This document shows positions 6,472 through 8,001 of a stretch of 8,001 nucleotides of DNA, one piece after another. Below the pieces are notes generated by a model that searched no databases, was not told where the DNA came from, and worked only from the letters and a program-made list of their open reading frames with translations. This stretch comes from an uncultured Asticcacaulis sp. Its GTDB lineage: Bacteria; Pseudomonadota; Alphaproteobacteria; Caulobacterales; Caulobacteraceae. The position numbers and the translations under genes were made by a program. Positions within the stretch are counted from its first letter, which is position 1. Every line of letters starts with the position of its first letter. The stretch is from contig CAMLPZ010000194.1 in NCBI GenBank assembly GCA_946482045.1, forward strand, positions 1 through 8,001, read 5' to 3'.

Positions 6472-6652
6472 GCGCCAGCCGGAACCGGTTAGCTTTCACG
6501 CCGCGAACGGGATCCTATCGTCCCGCGCCGCCGCCTGAGTTCGATCGCAGGTGCAAAAGGCGCGTCGTCATCCGCTATCCCGGACAGGCCGTCCGCCCGT
6601 AGAATGTATGCCATATTAAATATAACAAGTTTCTATTAATTACTCTGCATGC
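6472..6652. other. Intergenic stretch after the glycosidase gene
   Basis: No gene is visible here. A weak dyad, GCG-AA-CGGGA with TCCCG-CGC (6503-6512 with 6521-6528), could slow transcription after the glycosidase but has no T-run. From about 6600 the composition turns abruptly AT-rich (runs such as ATATTAAATATAAC), unlike the GC-rich coding sequence to its left. I found no convincing promoter in that AT-rich part. Confidence 0.5.
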
Positions 6653-6701
6653 TAGATCGGAATGGGTTTTGATGGAAAACACCATTCCGATCTAAGTTTT
6701 T
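6653..6701 (+). terminator. Long near-perfect hairpin with T-run, probable intrinsic terminator
   Basis: The arms TAGATCGGAATGG (6653-6665) and CCATTCCGATCTA (6682-6694) are perfect 13-bp complements. GTTTT (6666-6670) with AAAAC (6676-6680) extends the stem to 18 bp, leaving a GATGG loop and a single bulged A (6681). AG and five T follow (6697-6701). It fits a + strand terminator, although it is about 180 nt beyond the glycosidase stop and its stem is unusually long and AT-containing for this GC-rich sequence. It could instead end a small RNA or be a relic of a mobile palindromic repeat. Confidence 0.6.
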
Positions 6702-6720
6702 GCTTTGTCGCGATATTTTT

Positions 6721-6748
6721 TGGCGAAAACCGCTGACACTTTTCGCCA
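6721..6748. promoter_or_regulatory. 9-bp perfect inverted repeat upstream of the XRE gene, candidate operator
   Basis: TGGCGAAAA (6721-6729) and TTTTCGCCA (6740-6748) are perfect inverted half-sites separated by 10 bp, so their centres are 19 bp apart, about two helical turns. The spacer contains CTGACA (6733-6738), resembling a -35 element, though the matching -10 region (around 6755-6761) is poor. The site ends 67 bp before the XRE start codon. A dimeric regulator binding here would be well placed for autoregulation. The pairing is plain; the operator role is inferred. Confidence 0.45.
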
Positions 6749-6815
6749 TATCGCTCTAGCCGTATTTCGGACGCTGGTGATCCGGCCCTTCTGTTGGCAC
6801 GTATCAAGGAGTGAA

Positions 6816-7082
6816 ATGAAACCTGTTTCCCAACGACACCCTGTTGATCTTTATGTCGGCCGCCGCCTGCGGTCATTGCGGCTCGCCGCCGGCATGGGAC
6901 AAGCCGAGCTTGCGGCCGTGGTTGGTGTGACCTTTCAGCAAATCCAGAAGTACGAGACCGCTGCGAACCGAATCAGCGCCTCTAAGCTCTATGAAATCGC
7001 CAATGCCCTCGGCACTGACATCGGCGCTTTTTTTGAGGGATATAGCAATCCGGCTATGGCATCTGCCGACGCAGACGGCTAG
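6816..7082 (+). CDS. XRE-family helix-turn-helix transcriptional regulator
   Basis: 88 aa. A single Cro/C1-type DNA-binding domain fills residues 10-75: VGRRLRSLRLAAGMGQAELA (14-33), recognition region VVGVTFQQIQKYETAANRIS (35-54) and SKLYEIANALGTDIGAFFEG (56-75). The last 13 residues are a polar, probably disordered tail. The wording of the recognition region (GVTFQQIQKYE, NRISASKLYEIA) is that of small regulators abundant in Alphaproteobacteria. The ATG at 6816 is chosen because AAGGAG lies four nt upstream and the domain begins soon after. An in-frame ATG at 6705 would add 37 residues with no family resemblance. It has no sensor domain, so it presumably responds through a partner or by its own concentration. 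A 9-bp inverted repeat upstream is a plausible target. The stop codon lies in the loop of a 7-bp hairpin (7068-7089). Confidence 0.88.
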   Translation: MKPVSQRHPVDLYVGRRLRSLRLAAGMGQAELAAVVGVTFQQIQKYETAANRISASKLYEIANALGTDIGAFFEGYSNPAMASADADG

Positions 7083-7089
7083 CTGCGTC
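7068..7089 (+). other. Hairpin spanning the XRE stop codon
   Basis: GACGCAG (7068-7074) and CTGCGTC (7083-7089) form a perfect 7-bp stem with the TAG stop in the 8-nt loop. Only CGTTTCCC follows, so as a terminator it is weak. It may stabilise the mRNA 3' end or attenuate read-through into the next gene 121 bp away. Confidence 0.35.
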
Positions 7090-7203
7090 CGTTTCCCGGA
7101 GCACCCCCTCCTTTTCATGCAGCCGATTACACAATTTGAAGGCGCGCGCTGAAATTAAGCTGCCCTTAACCCATTCCGTTGCAACTCGCCTCAAGGTGAA
7201 GTC

Positions 7204-7584
7204 ATGAACGAACCGGCTGCTTTCCCCAAGAGCACATGGACCCCTGCTCACGACGATTCGGTTCCCGGCCCCCTTAGTCCGCTGATGAATGACGCTAAGT
7301 GGAAGGAACTTCGGGCCGCCATGCTTCAGTTCGACCCGTCTCCGCAATGGCGGACGCTCGTTACCAACGGGTACCAATCCTTGCCGGACGGCGATTGGTT
7401 CGCCCACTTTTCGTGCGGCGGGTACAATGAGATCGTCCATATCGACATCTTAGTCGACGATTCAGATCAACGGGACGCGGTCAGACAGGCTCTGCGTCAC
7501 ATTCATTTGCCCGGGGAAGAGACTAAAGCCGGGTTTCGTGTCTATGGATACGCAGGACCAGGGCAGTTTGTCGGCTATATTTAA
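7204..7584 (+). CDS. Small cytosolic protein resembling DUF6678
   Basis: 126 aa with no signal peptide or membrane segment. After a Pro-rich, probably flexible start (1-27) comes a compact domain: NDAKWKELRAAM (29-40), PQWRTLVTNGY (47-57), DGDWFAHFSCGGYNEIVHIDILV (62-84), a helix QRDAVRQALRHIHLPGE (89-105), and FRVYGYAGPGQFVGYI (111-126). This order (W at 33 and 49, DGxWFxHF, GGY, HxPGE, GFRVYGY) recalls the DUF6678 family, recognised from memory and not from a search. The family's function is unknown to me; its size and aromatic character resemble immunity or cargo-binding proteins, but that is only a resemblance. AAGGTGA four nt before the ATG supports the start at 7204; an internal Met at residue 28 would yield just the domain but has no Shine-Dalgarno. 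It follows the XRE gene in the same direction, 121 bp away, so co-transcription is possible but unproven. Confidence 0.65.
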   Translation: MNEPAAFPKSTWTPAHDDSVPGPLSPLMNDAKWKELRAAMLQFDPSPQWRTLVTNGYQSLPDGDWFAHFSCGGYNEIVHIDILVDDSDQRDAVRQALRHIHLPGEETKAGFRVYGYAGPGQFVGYI

Positions 7585-8001
7585 CGCTCGCACAGCGCCA
7601 AAAAAATGCAGAGTTCGGATGAGCGCAGGGCGAATAAAGTTCCGGCGAGCGCAAGGCAGCTGAGTGATATTTAAGGCGATGCTGTGGTGGCGCTTGACTT
7701 CTGAAAATCACGCGGATCGGCAAGCCAACCGCCACGCATGACGCTGTCAATCGCGGCTTTCGCAGACAATTCAGAGCTTTACCGGCGCGGCCGCCGACAG
7801 GTGCCAGGGCGCAGGGCGCGCCCGCTCCGCGATGCGGTGTGTCCGTACGATCCCAGGCGGTAGCCTAATGCTGTCTTTCTATAAAATTCCGGTAGACATT
7901 TGCTTCCAACTTATAAATATTTGCTGCGTTGCAGCATCACCGGTCCCATTTTACGGATTGTAAGCTGAGTATGGGCTTTTCATCCAACATGATTCTGTCT
8001 T
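7585..8001. other. 417-bp stretch without a convincing gene
   Basis: No ORF here has both a ribosome site and family resemblance. Positions 7595-7860 are GC-rich without clear repeats; 7875-7920 is AT-rich (for example TATAAA at 7880-7885 and TTATAAATATT near 7910). TGCTGC-GTT-GCAGCA (7922-7936) is a perfect 6-bp hairpin. On the minus strand it comes directly after a TGA (7939-7937) that closes a frame open to the window edge (21 codons ending QSVKWDR), and it is followed there by AATATTTATAA. This could be the end of a leftward gene outside the window with its terminator, but the visible codons (AGA, ATA, TTA, GTA) do not match the coding style of the neighbours. Confidence 0.4.

Noticed and set aside
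6655..6663. AGATCGGAA resembles the start of a common sequencing adapter
   Set aside because: The next bases (TGG) differ from the adapter, and the segment is part of a perfectly self-complementary hairpin. Coincidence is the simpler reading.
6705..6815. 37-residue N-terminal extension of the XRE protein
   Set aside because: It overlaps the inverted repeat and promoter region, has no ribosome site, and bears no resemblance to XRE proteins. AAGGAG before 6816 marks the likely start.
7679..7741. 20-codon frame beginning MLWWRLTSEN
   Set aside because: AAGG is only about 2 nt from the ATG, the frame is very short and there is no supporting context.
7523..7750. 75-codon minus-strand frame at the right end
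   Set aside because: It has no ribosome site or known domain and overlaps the end of the DUF6678-like gene. It looks like chance.

Overview
The window looks like chromosomal DNA of a GC-rich Gram-negative bacterium, most likely an alphaproteobacterium. The support is the GC-rich codon use of most genes, Sec signal peptides on two predicted exported proteins, and a small XRE regulator with the G(V/I)TFQQIQKYE helix-turn-helix core common in Alphaproteobacteria. No taxonomic marker gene is present, so genus cannot be given. There are no rRNA or tRNA genes, no recognisable transposase, no CRISPR array and no phage structural genes.

Layout, left to right. Positions 1-189 hold two and a fraction copies of a 58-bp tandem repeat, then a strong intrinsic terminator for a rightward unit lying upstream of the window. 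A membrane acyltransferase-3 gene (290-1474, +) follows and ends at its own terminator. It converges on a small exported SnoaL/DUF4440-like gene (1498-2016, -). Next is a two-gene leftward operon, rtcB (RtcB2-type RNA ligase, 2788-3897) and prfH (release factor H, 2174-2791), overlapping by 4 bp. Divergent from it is an exported glycoside hydrolase family 2 enzyme (4375-6471, +), probably a beta-galactosidase. The right quarter is less gene-dense: a long perfect hairpin with a T-run, a 9-bp inverted repeat, an 88-aa XRE regulator (6816-7082, +), a 126-aa DUF6678-like protein (7204-7584, +), and about 417 bp with no convincing gene.

The most interesting system is rtcB-prfH. In characterised relatives PrfH releases nascent peptides from ribosomes whose 16S rRNA was cut in the decoding centre by a ribotoxin, and the partner RtcB reseals the rRNA. 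Here the operon has an unusually informative leader of about 240 nt. It contains a plausible promoter, a 33-codon ORF with a strong Shine-Dalgarno (SD), and an rtcB SD that is itself one arm of a hairpin. Two TCTCCTT tracts in the leader can each pair with either AAGGAG Shine-Dalgarno. This suggests, but does not prove, translation-dependent control of a ribosome-repair operon by ribosome status. The other genes look like unrelated accessory functions: envelope or polysaccharide acylation, exported beta-galactoside cleavage, and a small regulator with an uncharacterised partner.
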